The notes beneath the pieces are model-generated. The model was not told the origin of the DNA. It ran no database searches and saw only the letters and a list, made by a program, of their open reading frames with translations. From Gordonia otitidis NBRC 100426 (GTDB taxonomy: Bacteria > Actinomycetota > Actinomycetes > Mycobacteriales > Mycobacteriaceae), in the NCBI RefSeq assembly GCF_000248075.1, contig NZ_BAFB01000105.1, forward strand, positions 1 through 59,159: a stretch of 59,159 nt of DNA, given 5' to 3'. Every line of letters starts with the position of its first letter. The first letter of the stretch is position 1. Positions 9,389 through 17,450 of this stretch are shown in pieces. The position numbers and the translations under genes are program-made.

Positions 9389-9413
9389 ATACCCGAGCGG
9401 CGGGAAACCAAAC
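9389..9413 (-). promoter_or_regulatory. SigF-type promoter of methyltransferase-CDGSH operon
   Basis: Read on the minus strand, GTTT (9413-9410) and GGGTAT (9394-9389) are separated by 15 bases, an exact consensus. Transcription would start near 9382, leaving a leader of about 36 bases before the methyltransferase ATG. The element is back-to-back with a second SigF-type promoter on the plus strand. Confidence 0.77.
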
Positions 9414-9425
9414 ATCGTGACCGGT

Positions 9426-9451
9426 GTTTGATGTGCGGTGAGGGTGGGTAC
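9426..9451 (+). promoter_or_regulatory. SigF-type promoter of anti-sigma gene
   Basis: GTTT at 9426-9429 and GGGTAC at 9446-9451 are separated by 16 bases, one mismatch from consensus. Start of transcription is expected near 9458-9460. It would drive the anti-sigma gene and so give SigF feedback control. The -35 boxes of the two divergent SigF-type promoters are only 12 bases apart. Confidence 0.72.
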
Positions 9452-9558
9452 GCCGCTCTGTGACGGTGGCGCCACCGCGCCGGTCGGCAGGAGGCGAACC
9501 GAGACAGGGCGCGCCGGGACGGCACCGGGCGGCAGGACAACGAGACGAGAGGACGACC

Positions 9559-10122
9559 GTGGGGGATCACGGAATCGCCGACGAACGAGCGACGATCGAC
9601 GACAGCGTCGGCGCGCTCGACGGCAGGATCACGGTGTCGGTACCTGCGATACCGGACAGTCTGCCGATCATCCGCTCCGTGGTCGAGCACGCGCTGTTCG
9701 CCGCGGACTGGGTGTTCGACGACGTCGTCGACGTGAAGCTCGCCGTCGACGAGGTCTGCTCGCAGCTCATGGCAGGCGCGTCCGATCGGGCACCGCGCCT
9801 CGACGTCGCCCTGTGCGTCGACGAAGCGGATTTCGTGTGCGACTTCGAAGCCACGGTCGACCCGCGATTCGACGTCGACACAACTGGATTCGGGTGGCGG
9901 GTACTCGAGACACTCACCGACGCGCGGTCGGTGAGTGTATCCGACGACAATGCCTCCGTCGCCTCCGACGACAATGCCTCCGTCGCCTCCGACGACAATG
10001 CCTCCGCCTCCTCCGACGGCGCTGCTCGACAGCTGCTGGTCGGTGGTCGGCATGCCAGACCCGACGGACGGGCCGGGCGGAGTATGCGGGTGCGAATCGC
10101 CAAGCGCGGCACTGTCGAATGA
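9559..10122 (+). CDS. RsbW-like anti-sigma factor (HATPase_c_2)
   Basis: A 187-residue ATPase-fold protein of the RsbW/UsfX type, which would bind and hold the SigF-like sigma factor and may phosphorylate a STAS antagonist. The N-box-like segment VKLAVDEVCSQLM and the G-box-like TGFGWRVLETLTDA are present, though the canonical glycine cluster is weak. The GTG at 9559 follows GAGAGG; an in-frame GTG at 9460 would fit a leaderless start at the SigF-type promoter and add 33 low-complexity residues. Between the last helix and the final strand SMRVRIAKR is an inserted octapeptide repeat (SDDNASVA). The gene nearly abuts the convergent STAS gene. Confidence 0.78.
   Translation: MGDHGIADERATIDDSVGALDGRITVSVPAIPDSLPIIRSVVEHALFAADWVFDDVVDVKLAVDEVCSQLMAGASDRAPRLDVALCVDEADFVCDFEATVDPRFDVDTTGFGWRVLETLTDARSVSVSDDNASVASDDNASVASDDNASASSDGAARQLLVGGRHARPDGRAGRSMRVRIAKRGTVE
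9940..10011 (+). repeat. 24-base tandem repeat inside anti-sigma gene
   Basis: Two identical 24-base units (9940-9963, 9964-9987) and a third that diverges only near its end (9988-10011) encode SDDNASVA, SDDNASVA and SDDNASAS. The near-identity of copies suggests recent or unstable expansion. The repeat is in frame, so copy-number change would lengthen a loop and not break the protein. Confidence 0.9.
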
Positions 10123-10141
10123 CCGTGGTCTGATGTGCGCC

Positions 10142-10576
10142 CTACCTGACAGCGGCGTCGACGTCGAGCGCTTCGAGGAGTGCCGCGCACGACAACTGAT
10201 CGGTGGGGATCGCAGAAGCGCATAGCGCGACGGCGCGGGATACGCACCTGTTCACGGCGCACGTGACGACGATTCCCGCGCGTTTCGCGTCCTCGCAGAA
10301 GCGGGCGAGTAGTGCAACACCAGAGACGTTCACGAAGTCCACGGTGGTCATGTCGATGATCGCCGACCCCGGGACCTGCGCGAGAACGGCATCGAGTGCG
10401 GCGGCGGCATCGGCAATGTTCCGGGCATCGATGGAACCGGAAAACTGTTGCAGGGCAACAGTTGCAGGACATCTCGGAATGATCTCGGGCGTCGGCGTCA
10501 CTGTGACCACGCGCGATCGGGTCGGCGGTGGGGAGAGCTGGATGTCGTGCGAGCTCATACGCGCGTGTCCGTCCAT
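10142..10576 (-). CDS. STAS-domain anti-sigma factor antagonist
   Basis: A 144-residue single STAS domain, the RsbV/SpoIIAA-type partner that frees a sigma factor by binding its anti-sigma factor. The phosphorylatable serine lies in FVNVSGVALL (Ser85), preceded by the strand AIIDMTTVD. An internal ATG at 10558 (MSSHD) is an alternative start with a slightly better upstream purine stretch. The gene sits between the anti-sigma gene and the sigma gene but on the opposite strand, unlike the usual operon. A GGGTAT -10-like box lies upstream. Confidence 0.88.
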   Translation of the reverse strand: MDGHARMSSHDIQLSPPPTRSRVVTVTPTPEIIPRCPATVALQQFSGSIDARNIADAAAALDAVLAQVPGSAIIDMTTVDFVNVSGVALLARFCEDAKRAGIVVTCAVNRCVSRAVALCASAIPTDQLSCAALLEALDVDAAVR

Positions 10577-10599
10577 TCGGTTGCATGGGGTGCGGGTGC

Positions 10600-10628
10600 A
10601 TACCCGCTCTGCAGCTGTTGGCTGAACC
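10600..10628 (-). promoter_or_regulatory. Possible SigF-type promoter of STAS gene
   Basis: On the minus strand GGGTAT occupies 10605-10600, and GGTTC lies upstream at 10628-10624 with an 18-base spacer. The -10 is exact but the -35 and spacing are off consensus, so this is weaker than the three sites at 7.2-9.5 kb. Confidence 0.4.
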
Positions 10629-10733
10629 GCTTCCTTCGACGGTACGGTGCAGAGTGCAGCTCTTCAAGGAAAGTGCGAAAAACGGGCACACCAGAATCCG
10701 GCGATCGAGACGGACAATCGAGAAGAGATTTCG

Positions 10734-11519
10734 TTGACTCCTGCTCCGACCGTCGAGTCGGGTGATCACCCGGACGACTACTCCGATGTCGTCGACATGC
10801 TCGGTGAGATGCGGGCGCACCGTGACCCGGTCCGGCGCGCGGTCATCCGCGACGAGGTCGTCTCGCGGTGTCTGCCTCTCGCCGAGAACATCGCTCGCCG
10901 ATTCGCCGATCGTGGAGAGAACTTCGACGACCTACTGCAGGTTGCGAGGCTGGGACTCCTCAACGCCGTCGACCGTTTCGATCCCGCGCTGGGGACAAGT
11001 TTTCTGGCTTTCGCGGTGCCCACGATGATGGGAGAGGTGAAACGGCACTTCCGTGACGTGATGTGGTCGATGAGAGTGCCGCGGCGGGCCAAGGATGCCT
11101 CACTCGACATCACGAGAGCCGCCGACGATCTGGTGCAGCGGCTCGGTCGCTCACCTCGTCCGAGTGAACTGGCCGAGTTCCTCGACTTGCCCGTATCCGA
11201 CGTCGTCGATGGGTTGTTGGCGCGGTCGACCTACACCTCGGTGTCCATCGACGCGGAATCCGGACAGACGTCGTCGCTCGCCGATCGACTCGGCCACGAC
11301 GATCCCGAACTGACGCGCGTCGACGAGTCCGTGACCCTTCGGCCGGCGCTGGAGCGCCTGTCGGAGCGGGAGCGCCGCATCCTGTCGTTGCGATTCTTCA
11401 GGTCGATGTCGCAGAGCGAGATCGCCGCGGAGATCGGAATCTCCCAGATGCATGTCTCCCGGCTGCTGGCGAAGGCTCTCGAGGCGCTGCGCGCATCACT
11501 CTCCGAGACCGACAACTGA
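10734..11519 (+). CDS. sigF: SigF/SigB-type RNA polymerase sigma factor
   Basis: A 261-residue group 3 sigma-70 factor. Region 2 is visible as FDDLLQVARLGLLNAVDRFD followed by FAVPTMMGEVKRHFRD and WSMRVPRR; region 4 ends in LSLRFFRSMSQSEIAAEIG and SQMHVSRLL. This is the signature of the stress/sporulation branch (SigF, SigB). The TTG start follows AGAAGAG; an in-frame upstream start at 10647 would add 29 poorly supported residues. Its regulators are adjacent but in separate transcription units. Four promoters in the window match the mycobacterial SigF consensus, making it the likely local master. No SigF site was seen in front of the gene itself. Confidence 0.93.
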   Translation: MTPAPTVESGDHPDDYSDVVDMLGEMRAHRDPVRRAVIRDEVVSRCLPLAENIARRFADRGENFDDLLQVARLGLLNAVDRFDPALGTSFLAFAVPTMMGEVKRHFRDVMWSMRVPRRAKDASLDITRAADDLVQRLGRSPRPSELAEFLDLPVSDVVDGLLARSTYTSVSIDAESGQTSSLADRLGHDDPELTRVDESVTLRPALERLSERERRILSLRFFRSMSQSEIAAEIGISQMHVSRLLAKALEALRASLSETDN

Positions 11520-11573
11520 CGGACGCTGCGATGGTGCAGAGAACGGCGGGGAGCCGCGAGGTCGGCTGTCACC

Positions 11574-12752
11574 TCACGGCTTCAGCACGATCTTGACCGC
11601 GCCCTGAGCCTTGCGTTGGAAGATGTCGTAGGCATGTGCGGCGTCGTCGAGAGGAAGCTCATGTGTCGCAAAGGAATCGACACCGAGGGGGTCGTCGTCG
11701 CCGAGGAGGGGCATGATGTCGCCCACCCACTTCTTCACGTTCGCCTGGCCCATCCGCAGCTGGATCTGCTTGTCGAACATCGTCAGCATGGGTAGCGGGT
11801 CGGCGCTACCGCCGTACACGCCGATCAGTGACAGCGTTCCGCCGCGGCGAACGATGTCGATTCCCGAGTACAGGGCAGCGAGCCGGTCGACTCCCGCGTG
11901 CTCCATGACGGGCTTGGCGGCGGCGTCGGGGAGCAACCCCACAGCTCGCTGAAGGAATCGGGCCGCGGGTGAGCCGTGCGCCTCCATACCGACCGCGTCG
12001 ATGACCGCGTCGGTCCCTCTGCCGTCGGTACGGTCGCGGATCTCGTCGCCGATATCGTCGACCGCCCGCAGATCGATGGTCTCGATGCCACGCTGCTCGA
12101 GCCTGGCGAGCCGCTCGGGCACGAGGTCGACGCCGATGACGCGCGCTCCGCGGTGGGCAGCGATGCGCGCCGCCATGTCACCGATCGGGCCGAGGCCGAG
12201 GACGGTCACCGACCCGCCGGACGGGATGTCCGCGTACTCCACTGCCTGCCAGGCCGTCGGAAGTACGTCCGAGAGGTAGACGTAGCGCGAATCTGGGGCG
12301 TCGTCGGGCACCTTGATGTGTGTGAACTGGGCCTGGGGTACCCGGAGGTACTCGGCTTGCCCGCCGGGCACCGAGCCGTAGAGCTCCGAATACCCGAAGA
12401 GTGCTGCTCCCATGTACTGTGCGCGTACCTGCGTGGTCTCGCACTGTGTGTACAGCTCGTCCGAGCACATGTGGCAGGTTCCGCACGAAATCTGGAACGG
12501 GATGACCACGCGGTCTCCGACGGCGAGGTCACCCGCGGCGGTGCCCACTTCTTCGACGATCCCCATCGGCTCGTGGCCGAGGATGTCGCCGGGATTCATG
12601 AATGCCCCGAGCACTTCATAGAGGTGCAGGTCCGAACCGCAGATGTTGGTCGACGTCACCCTGATGATCGCATCGGTCGGTTCTTCGATGACGGGGTCGG
12701 GCACGTTTTCGACACGCACGTCTCGTCGGCCCTGCCAGGTCGCTGCTCGCAT
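11574..12752 (-). CDS. Zinc-dependent alcohol dehydrogenase (MDR family)
   Basis: A 392-residue medium-chain dehydrogenase. Catalytic zinc ligands are C38 (ICGSD) and H60-E61 (GHEPMG); the structural zinc site is C90, C93, C96 and C104; the nucleotide fold is VLGLGPIGDMAA. The general form resembles formaldehyde or threonine dehydrogenase-like members often seen in stress regulons; the substrate is not known. The ATG follows GGAGAA. A near-consensus SigF-type promoter lies about 40 bases upstream, so expression in stationary phase or stress is inferred. Confidence 0.92.
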   Translation of the reverse strand: MRAATWQGRRDVRVENVPDPVIEEPTDAIIRVTSTNICGSDLHLYEVLGAFMNPGDILGHEPMGIVEEVGTAAGDLAVGDRVVIPFQISCGTCHMCSDELYTQCETTQVRAQYMGAALFGYSELYGSVPGGQAEYLRVPQAQFTHIKVPDDAPDSRYVYLSDVLPTAWQAVEYADIPSGGSVTVLGLGPIGDMAARIAAHRGARVIGVDLVPERLARLEQRGIETIDLRAVDDIGDEIRDRTDGRGTDAVIDAVGMEAHGSPAARFLQRAVGLLPDAAAKPVMEHAGVDRLAALYSGIDIVRRGGTLSLIGVYGGSADPLPMLTMFDKQIQLRMGQANVKKWVGDIMPLLGDDDPLGVDSFATHELPLDDAAHAYDIFQRKAQGAVKIVLKP

Positions 12753-12789
12753 CAGTTCTCCGTTTCGGTGTCGGGTCCTTCCCCGCAGC

Positions 12790-12815
12790 ATGCCCACACC
12801 GAACGGCTTCGAAAC
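12790..12815 (-). promoter_or_regulatory. SigF-type promoter of alcohol dehydrogenase gene
   Basis: On the minus strand GTTT (12815-12812) and GGGCAT (12795-12790) have a 16-base spacer, one mismatch from GTTT-N16-GGGTAT. The predicted leader to the ATG at 12752 is about 30 bases. Confidence 0.65.
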
Positions 12816-12830
12816 ATGGTCGATCCGAGC

Positions 12831-13490
12831 TCAGTTGGTATCGGCCACCTCGTCGAGCGGTAGGTGTGAACTGAGTAGGAGCTGATCGAATTGTTGTCGG
12901 GTCGGACCGGACATCGTCACTCCGCTACTCGCGGTGACGATGTTCGAGCAGATCACGTGAAGTTTGGTGTTCGACGTCTGCGACCTCCACCGGAGAACCT
13001 CGAACGCGCGGTCGTCGCTCACGCTGTAGACGAGCATGATCATCCCCTTGGCCTGCTCGATCACGGACTGCGTCTTCCGGAACTGGTCGATGTGGCGGTC
13101 TACCTCGCGTAGGGCTTCGGTGTGCATCTCGGTCATGTCGAGGTAGAACCCCTCGGTGCCGATGGCAAGCCCGTCGCTGTCGAGCATGGGCTGGGCCACG
13201 ACAGTGACATGTCGCGTTCGTCCCGCCTTGTCGACGATCCGATGCCTGCTCGAGAACGGTGTGCGGTGGATGAGCATGTCGTGCACCATCGTCTCGAACG
13301 CGTCGCGATCGTCGGGGTGCTTGTGCGTGGCGAGCAGTGCGGTGGTCGGGGTGACCTCACCGGGCCGGTAGCCGTGCAACCGTGCGACCTCGTCCGACCA
13401 CTCCCATGTCTCGCTCTCGAAGAAGAAGCGGAAACTACCCACGTGCTGGGCGTCGTCGGCCCCTGCATTCTGACGGGATTCGTCAAGCAC
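12831..13490 (-). CDS. PAS-ANTAR domain protein
   Basis: A 219-residue sensor-regulator. A PAS domain (roughly residues 20-120; GYRPGEVTPTTALLATHKHPDD is split by no gap) precedes an ANTAR RNA-binding domain (about 130-190; QSVIEQAKGMIMLVYSVSDD and AFEVLRWRSQTSN). ANTAR proteins usually act as antiterminators on two-hairpin leaders. The GTG at 13490 follows AGGGG; an upstream in-frame ATG at 13523 is possible. It lies upstream of, and parallel to, the alcohol dehydrogenase gene, whose promoter sits just inside or after this gene's 3' end. The signal and RNA targets are unknown. Confidence 0.88.
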   Translation of the reverse strand: MLDESRQNAGADDAQHVGSFRFFFESETWEWSDEVARLHGYRPGEVTPTTALLATHKHPDDRDAFETMVHDMLIHRTPFSSRHRIVDKAGRTRHVTVVAQPMLDSDGLAIGTEGFYLDMTEMHTEALREVDRHIDQFRKTQSVIEQAKGMIMLVYSVSDDRAFEVLRWRSQTSNTKLHVICSNIVTASSGVTMSGPTRQQFDQLLLSSHLPLDEVADTN

Positions 13491-13626
13491 TTTGACCCCT
13501 ACATACGTCGAAGAACACTGCATGCCACGGGCTCGGGCAGAAGAACATTTTACTCGATGACGTCGGTATCGATGCGGTGGCCGACACCGGTCCGCGAGCG
13601 GCCGGGACGTGAGCGGGATCCGCTCG

Positions 13627-14661
13627 TCATGAGCCGTTCGCGTGGATGTCGTTGGTGATGCGTGTGATCAGCTCGAGTATCTGCGCGAACGCCTTCGACT
13701 TGGGATCGACGAGCGACGAGTGTGTCTGTCCGGGCATGATGATCGCCTGCGCCCGGCCGCCCGCTTTCGCGTCCGCCGCGACGTAATCCTGCGACAAGAC
13801 ATGCGGCACCACCCGATCCGAGGTGCCGGCGATAGCGATCACCGGCGTCTGCGGATCGAGGTTCTGTATCGGATCGACCGACGCGTAGCGATCGGGAACC
13901 TCGTCCGGGGTGCCGCCGAGTACACGCACGATCCGGGTGTCGCCCATCTCGACTGCGCGCCGCATGTCGAGCGGTCCCGCCAGCGAGACGACCGTCGTCG
14001 GGCGGAAGACGGGGGAGGCGCCGACCTCGTCGCTGCGGAGTTCGTGTCGGGTGCTGGCCCAGACCGCGAGCTGCGCGCCGGCGGAATGTCCGACGACGAC
14101 GGCGTTGCGCAGTTCGAGCTGAGGATAGGCCTTCGCGAGGTCGGGGATCGCGTCCATCGCGGCAGCGACGTCGACAAACGTCGTCGGCCATCCGCCGCCG
14201 TTGCCGACGCGCCGGTACTCGACGTTGACCACGCCGAGGCCGCGCTCGGCCAGTCGTCGCGCAAAGGTGGCGAACGTCCCGGCGCCGATCTTCGCCTGCC
14301 AGGCACCGCCGTGGATGAGCACGACCAGCGGTACCTTTCCGAGCCGCGGCGGAAGGTAGAGGTCCATCCAGTTCTGTCGTGGATCGGCCCGCCCGGTCGG
14401 CACGGCATAGAAGTACCGGTGCAGCGTGATGCCCGACGCGGGCGACTGGTTGTCCATGTCCTTGGCAGCCGCACCCTTGGGTACCGCGGCCGACACCCGC
14501 GCCGTCGCGGGCACGGCCCCCGTGGCCGCACTCGCCGAGGTACTCGGAGTGCTGTGCGGCGCGGCGGGCGTTGCGCATGCACCCGTCACCGCGCACACGG
14601 CGGTGAGCACGGCGAGAGCGAGGACTCGGACCGGCAGGGTCCGAGCCCGGAAGCTGGCCAC
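13627..14661 (-). CDS. Lipoprotein alpha/beta-hydrolase (esterase)
   Basis: A 344-residue exported esterase. The GTG at 14661 gives a textbook lipoprotein signal: RAR...R n-region, hydrophobic core and lipobox VTGAC with C29; it is preceded by GAGGAC. A longer ATG start at 14751 would bury the signal peptide behind 30 residues and is less likely. The fold shows the oxyanion motif IHGGAW (117-122) and nucleophile GHSAG (S193), as in the BD-FAE/hormone-sensitive-lipase-like group. A spacer rich in Ala/Ser/Thr links lipobox to catalytic domain. Divergent from an SDR gene; substrate unknown. Confidence 0.87.
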   Translation of the reverse strand: MASFRARTLPVRVLALAVLTAVCAVTGACATPAAPHSTPSTSASAATGAVPATARVSAAVPKGAAAKDMDNQSPASGITLHRYFYAVPTGRADPRQNWMDLYLPPRLGKVPLVVLIHGGAWQAKIGAGTFATFARRLAERGLGVVNVEYRRVGNGGGWPTTFVDVAAAMDAIPDLAKAYPQLELRNAVVVGHSAGAQLAVWASTRHELRSDEVGASPVFRPTTVVSLAGPLDMRRAVEMGDTRIVRVLGGTPDEVPDRYASVDPIQNLDPQTPVIAIAGTSDRVVPHVLSQDYVAADAKAGGRAQAIIMPGQTHSSLVDPKSKAFAQILELITRITNDIHANGS

Positions 14662-14806
14662 TATGGCAATGTCCTCGGCGTCGGGGTCGAGCTGCAGTGC
14701 AGCGGGTGCGAGAAATTCGCGTATCCATTGTGCCTGCACATAGACGCCCATTCCTGATCTGATCGTGTGAGATCGTACGAATATCCGACGAAGGGAGGAG
14801 CCGGGG

Positions 14807-15757
14807 ATGGCGCAGCCAGGGTGGACATTGTCCGATGCGCCCGATCTGTCCGGACGCAGGGCAGTGGTCACCGGAGCCAACTCCGGGGTCGGGCTGGCGA
14901 CCGCGACCCACTTCGCGTACCTCGGGGCCGATGTCGTGCTCGCGTGCCGCAACCTCGACGCGGCGCATACCGCGCGCGACAGGATTCTCGCCGATGTGCG
15001 CCCAGCGGGTTCGGTCGACATCGTGCAGGTGGACCTGAGCGACCCTGCTTCGGTCCGACGCGCGAGCGACGAGTTCCTCGAGCGCTATCGGGTGATCGAC
15101 ATCCTGGTCAACAACGCCGGCGTGATGAGGGGGACTCGGGAACTCACGTCCGGCGGCATCGAGATGGATTTCGCCACCAACTTCCTCGGGCACTTCGCAC
15201 TCACAGGTCAGCTTCTCGATCTGTTGCGTGCCGGCGACAGCGCTCGCATCGTGTCGGTGTGTTCGAAACTGTCCAAGGTCGGCAGACTCGACCCCCACGA
15301 TCTCGCCATGGACAGGGGCTACAGCCCTGCCGCGGCGTACTCGCGGTCCAAACTGGCGCAGGCCGTTTTCGCGGTTGCTTTGCAGCGCCGGCTCGCATTG
15401 CTCGGCGCAGGTGCCCCGTCCTCGGTGCTCGCGCATCCGGGCGCGACCCACAGTTCGGTGATGCGCGATCAGGGTGTGCTCAGTTGGCTGTTCACCGCGC
15501 CGAGCCTGCGACTGTTGCGAGGCACCTTCATCATGGACCCGGCGGAGGGTGCACTGTCGTCGGTCCGTGCGGCGACCGACCCGGGGTTGCTCGGCGGTCA
15601 ATACATCGGCCCGGGTGGGTTTCTGGGATTGTCGGGCGCACCGGTTCTCGTCGCGCCGCCGGAGGAGACCGACGACCTCGGTCTCGCACGCGCGCTGTGG
15701 GAGGTCGCCGAGAAGACGACCGGCGTGGTGTTCGATCTGCCGGAGCACACGGGCTGA
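14807..15757 (+). CDS. Short-chain dehydrogenase (retinol dehydrogenase-like)
   Basis: A 316-residue SDR. The cofactor motif TGANSGVG, the NNAGVM motif and the catalytic YSRSK are intact, and the length and C-terminal extension resemble retinol-dehydrogenase/protochlorophyllide-reductase-like SDRs common in actinobacteria. The ATG follows AAGGGAGGAG. Arg at the end of the second strand (ACRNLD) favours NADP(H). It is followed by catalase after 150 bases, which does not require co-transcription. Substrate unknown. Confidence 0.88.
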   Translation: MAQPGWTLSDAPDLSGRRAVVTGANSGVGLATATHFAYLGADVVLACRNLDAAHTARDRILADVRPAGSVDIVQVDLSDPASVRRASDEFLERYRVIDILVNNAGVMRGTRELTSGGIEMDFATNFLGHFALTGQLLDLLRAGDSARIVSVCSKLSKVGRLDPHDLAMDRGYSPAAAYSRSKLAQAVFAVALQRRLALLGAGAPSSVLAHPGATHSSVMRDQGVLSWLFTAPSLRLLRGTFIMDPAEGALSSVRAATDPGLLGGQYIGPGGFLGLSGAPVLVAPPEETDDLGLARALWEVAEKTTGVVFDLPEHTG

Positions 15758-15908
15758 GCGACGTCGACGCGAGTCGTCCGGGGGCAACCGGCTGGTGAGG
15801 TCAAGTTTCTGCGCCGCGACGATCGGACGTCTAGTGTCGAAAGCACGGCGTTGAAACAGCCCGGCGCCATTTGACAGCCACTCGCCGATCACAGCCGTTG
15901 GAGGCGAT

Positions 15909-17429
15909 ATGTCCGACAAGAACGATTTCTATACGACGCGGGACTCCGGTGCACCTGCCGGAAGCGACGAGCATTCGCTCACCGTCGGTGCGGGTGGTCC
16001 CATCGTCCTGCACGATCACTACCTGATCGAGCAGATGGCGCAGTTCAACCGCGAACGAATTCCCGAGCGGCAGCCCCACGCCAAGGGAAGTGGTGCGTTC
16101 GGCACCTTCGAGACCACCGAAGACGTGTCCGCGTACACGTCGGCGGCGCTCTTCCAGCCCGGCGTGAAGACGGAGATGGTAGCGAGATTCTCGACGGTCG
16201 CCGGTGAGCGAGGAAGCCCCGACACGTGGCGCGATCCGCGTGGCTTCGCGCTGAAGTTCTATACGTCAGAAGGCATTTACGACATGGTCGGCAACAACAC
16301 GCCGGTCTTCTTCGTGAAGGATCCGCTGAAGTTCCAGCACTTCATCCGGTCGCAGAAGCGTCGCGCCGACAACAACCTCCGCGATCACGACATGCAGTGG
16401 GACTTCTGGACGCTCTCTCCGGAGTCTGCCCATCAGGTCACCTGGCTCATGGGCGATCGCGGAATCCCGAAGACCTGGCGCCACATGAACGGCTACAGCT
16501 CACACACCTATCTGTGGGTCAACGCCGAGGGCGTGAAGCACTGGGTGAAGTACCACTTCATCTCCGATCAGGGCGTCGAGTTCTTCACGCAGGACGAGGC
16601 CGATCAGATGGCTTCTGCCGACACCGATTTCCACACTCGCGACCTCTTCGAGAACATCGCCGGTGGAGGCCGACCGAGCTGGACGCTCAAGGTGCAGTTG
16701 ATGCCCTACGACGACGCCGTCTCGTATCGCTTCAATCCCTTCGACCTGACCAAGGTCTGGCCGCACAGCGACTATCCGCTGCACGACGTCGGCAAGATGA
16801 CGCTGCACACCAACCCGACCGACAATCATGCTCAGATCGAGCAGGCGGCATTCGAGCCGAACAATGTCGTGCCCGGAATCGGATTCAGTCCCGACCGCAT
16901 GTTGCTCGGTCGCGTGTTCGCCTACGCGGACGCCCATCGCGCCCGACTCGGTGCGAACTACAAGCAGATTCCGGTCAACGCACCGCGTAACGACGTGCAC
17001 AGCTACTCCAAAGACGGTGCGATGCGGATCAATCCGGTGACCGACCCGGTGTACGCACCGAACTCCAAGGGTGGTCCGGCCGCAACGTTCTCCGGCCAGG
17101 ATGAGCCCCAGTGGGCCGCCGACGGTGACATCATCCGCAGCGCCTACGTCGACCATCCCGAGGACGACGACTGGGGTCAGGCGGGCACCATGGTCCGCGA
17201 AGTACTCGACGACGCCGCACGGGATCGGTTGGTGGACAACGTCGTCGGTCACCTGCTCAACGGTGTGACCGAGCCGGTGCTGGCGCGCGCCTTCGAGTAC
17301 TGGAGCCGCGTCGACTCCGATCTCGGCGCGAAGATCAAGAAGGGTGTCACGGAGAAGGCCGACGAGTCCGATCCGAAGGCCGAAGACCAGGGCAACCCTG
17401 CCCGGACGTCGATGCAGCAGAAGGTCTGA
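15909..17429 (+). CDS. katA: Monofunctional haem catalase
   Basis: A 506-residue clade 3-type catalase that converts hydrogen peroxide to water and oxygen. The catalytic His lies in the RQPHAKG block (H57), the distal Asn in [10 protein letters not shown], and the proximal haem Tyr in [14 protein letters not shown]. The full domain is present and the last 30 residues are charged and poorly conserved. The ATG follows TTGGAGGCGAT. No clear regulator site was seen upstream. The 3' flank holds an unusual 21-base-period repeat and a hairpin. Confidence 0.96.
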   Translation: MSDKNDFYTTRDSGAPAGSDEHSLTVGAGGPIVLHDHYLIEQMAQFNRERIPERQPHAKGSGAFGTFETTEDVSAYTSAALFQPGVKTEMVARFSTVAGERGSPDTWRDPRGFALKFYTSEGIYDMVGNNTPVFFVKDPLKFQHFIRSQKRRADNNLRDHDMQWDFWTLSPESAHQVTWLMGDRGIPKTWRHMNGYSSHTYLWVNAEGVKHWVKYHFISDQGVEFFTQDEADQMASADTDFHTRDLFENIAGGGRPSWTLKVQLMPYDDAVSYRFNPFDLTKVWPHSDYPLHDVGKMTLHTNPTDNHAQIEQAAFEPNNVVPGIGFSPDRMLLGRVFAYADAHRARLGANYKQIPVNAPRNDVHSYSKDGAMRINPVTDPVYAPNSKGGPAATFSGQDEPQWAADGDIIRSAYVDHPEDDDWGQAGTMVREVLDDAARDRLVDNVVGHLLNGVTEPVLARAFEYWSRVDSDLGAKIKKGVTEKADESDPKAEDQGNPARTSMQQKV

Positions 17430-17450
17430 CGCCCCCCTCTGCCGAACGAG

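Noticed and set aside
9935..10060. Pro-rich peptide MPPSPPTT repeated in the alternate plus frame.
   Set aside because: It is the other-frame translation of the 24-base repeat in the anti-sigma gene, without a good start.
10580..10599. GGTTG and GGGTGC upstream of the sigma gene as a SigF promoter.
   Set aside because: The spacer is only 10 bases, too short for this promoter class.
13550..15919. A 789-codon open frame on the minus strand across the esterase and SDR genes.
   Set aside because: It is composition-driven: Arg/Ala-rich, with no domain, and runs over two well-supported genes in other frames.
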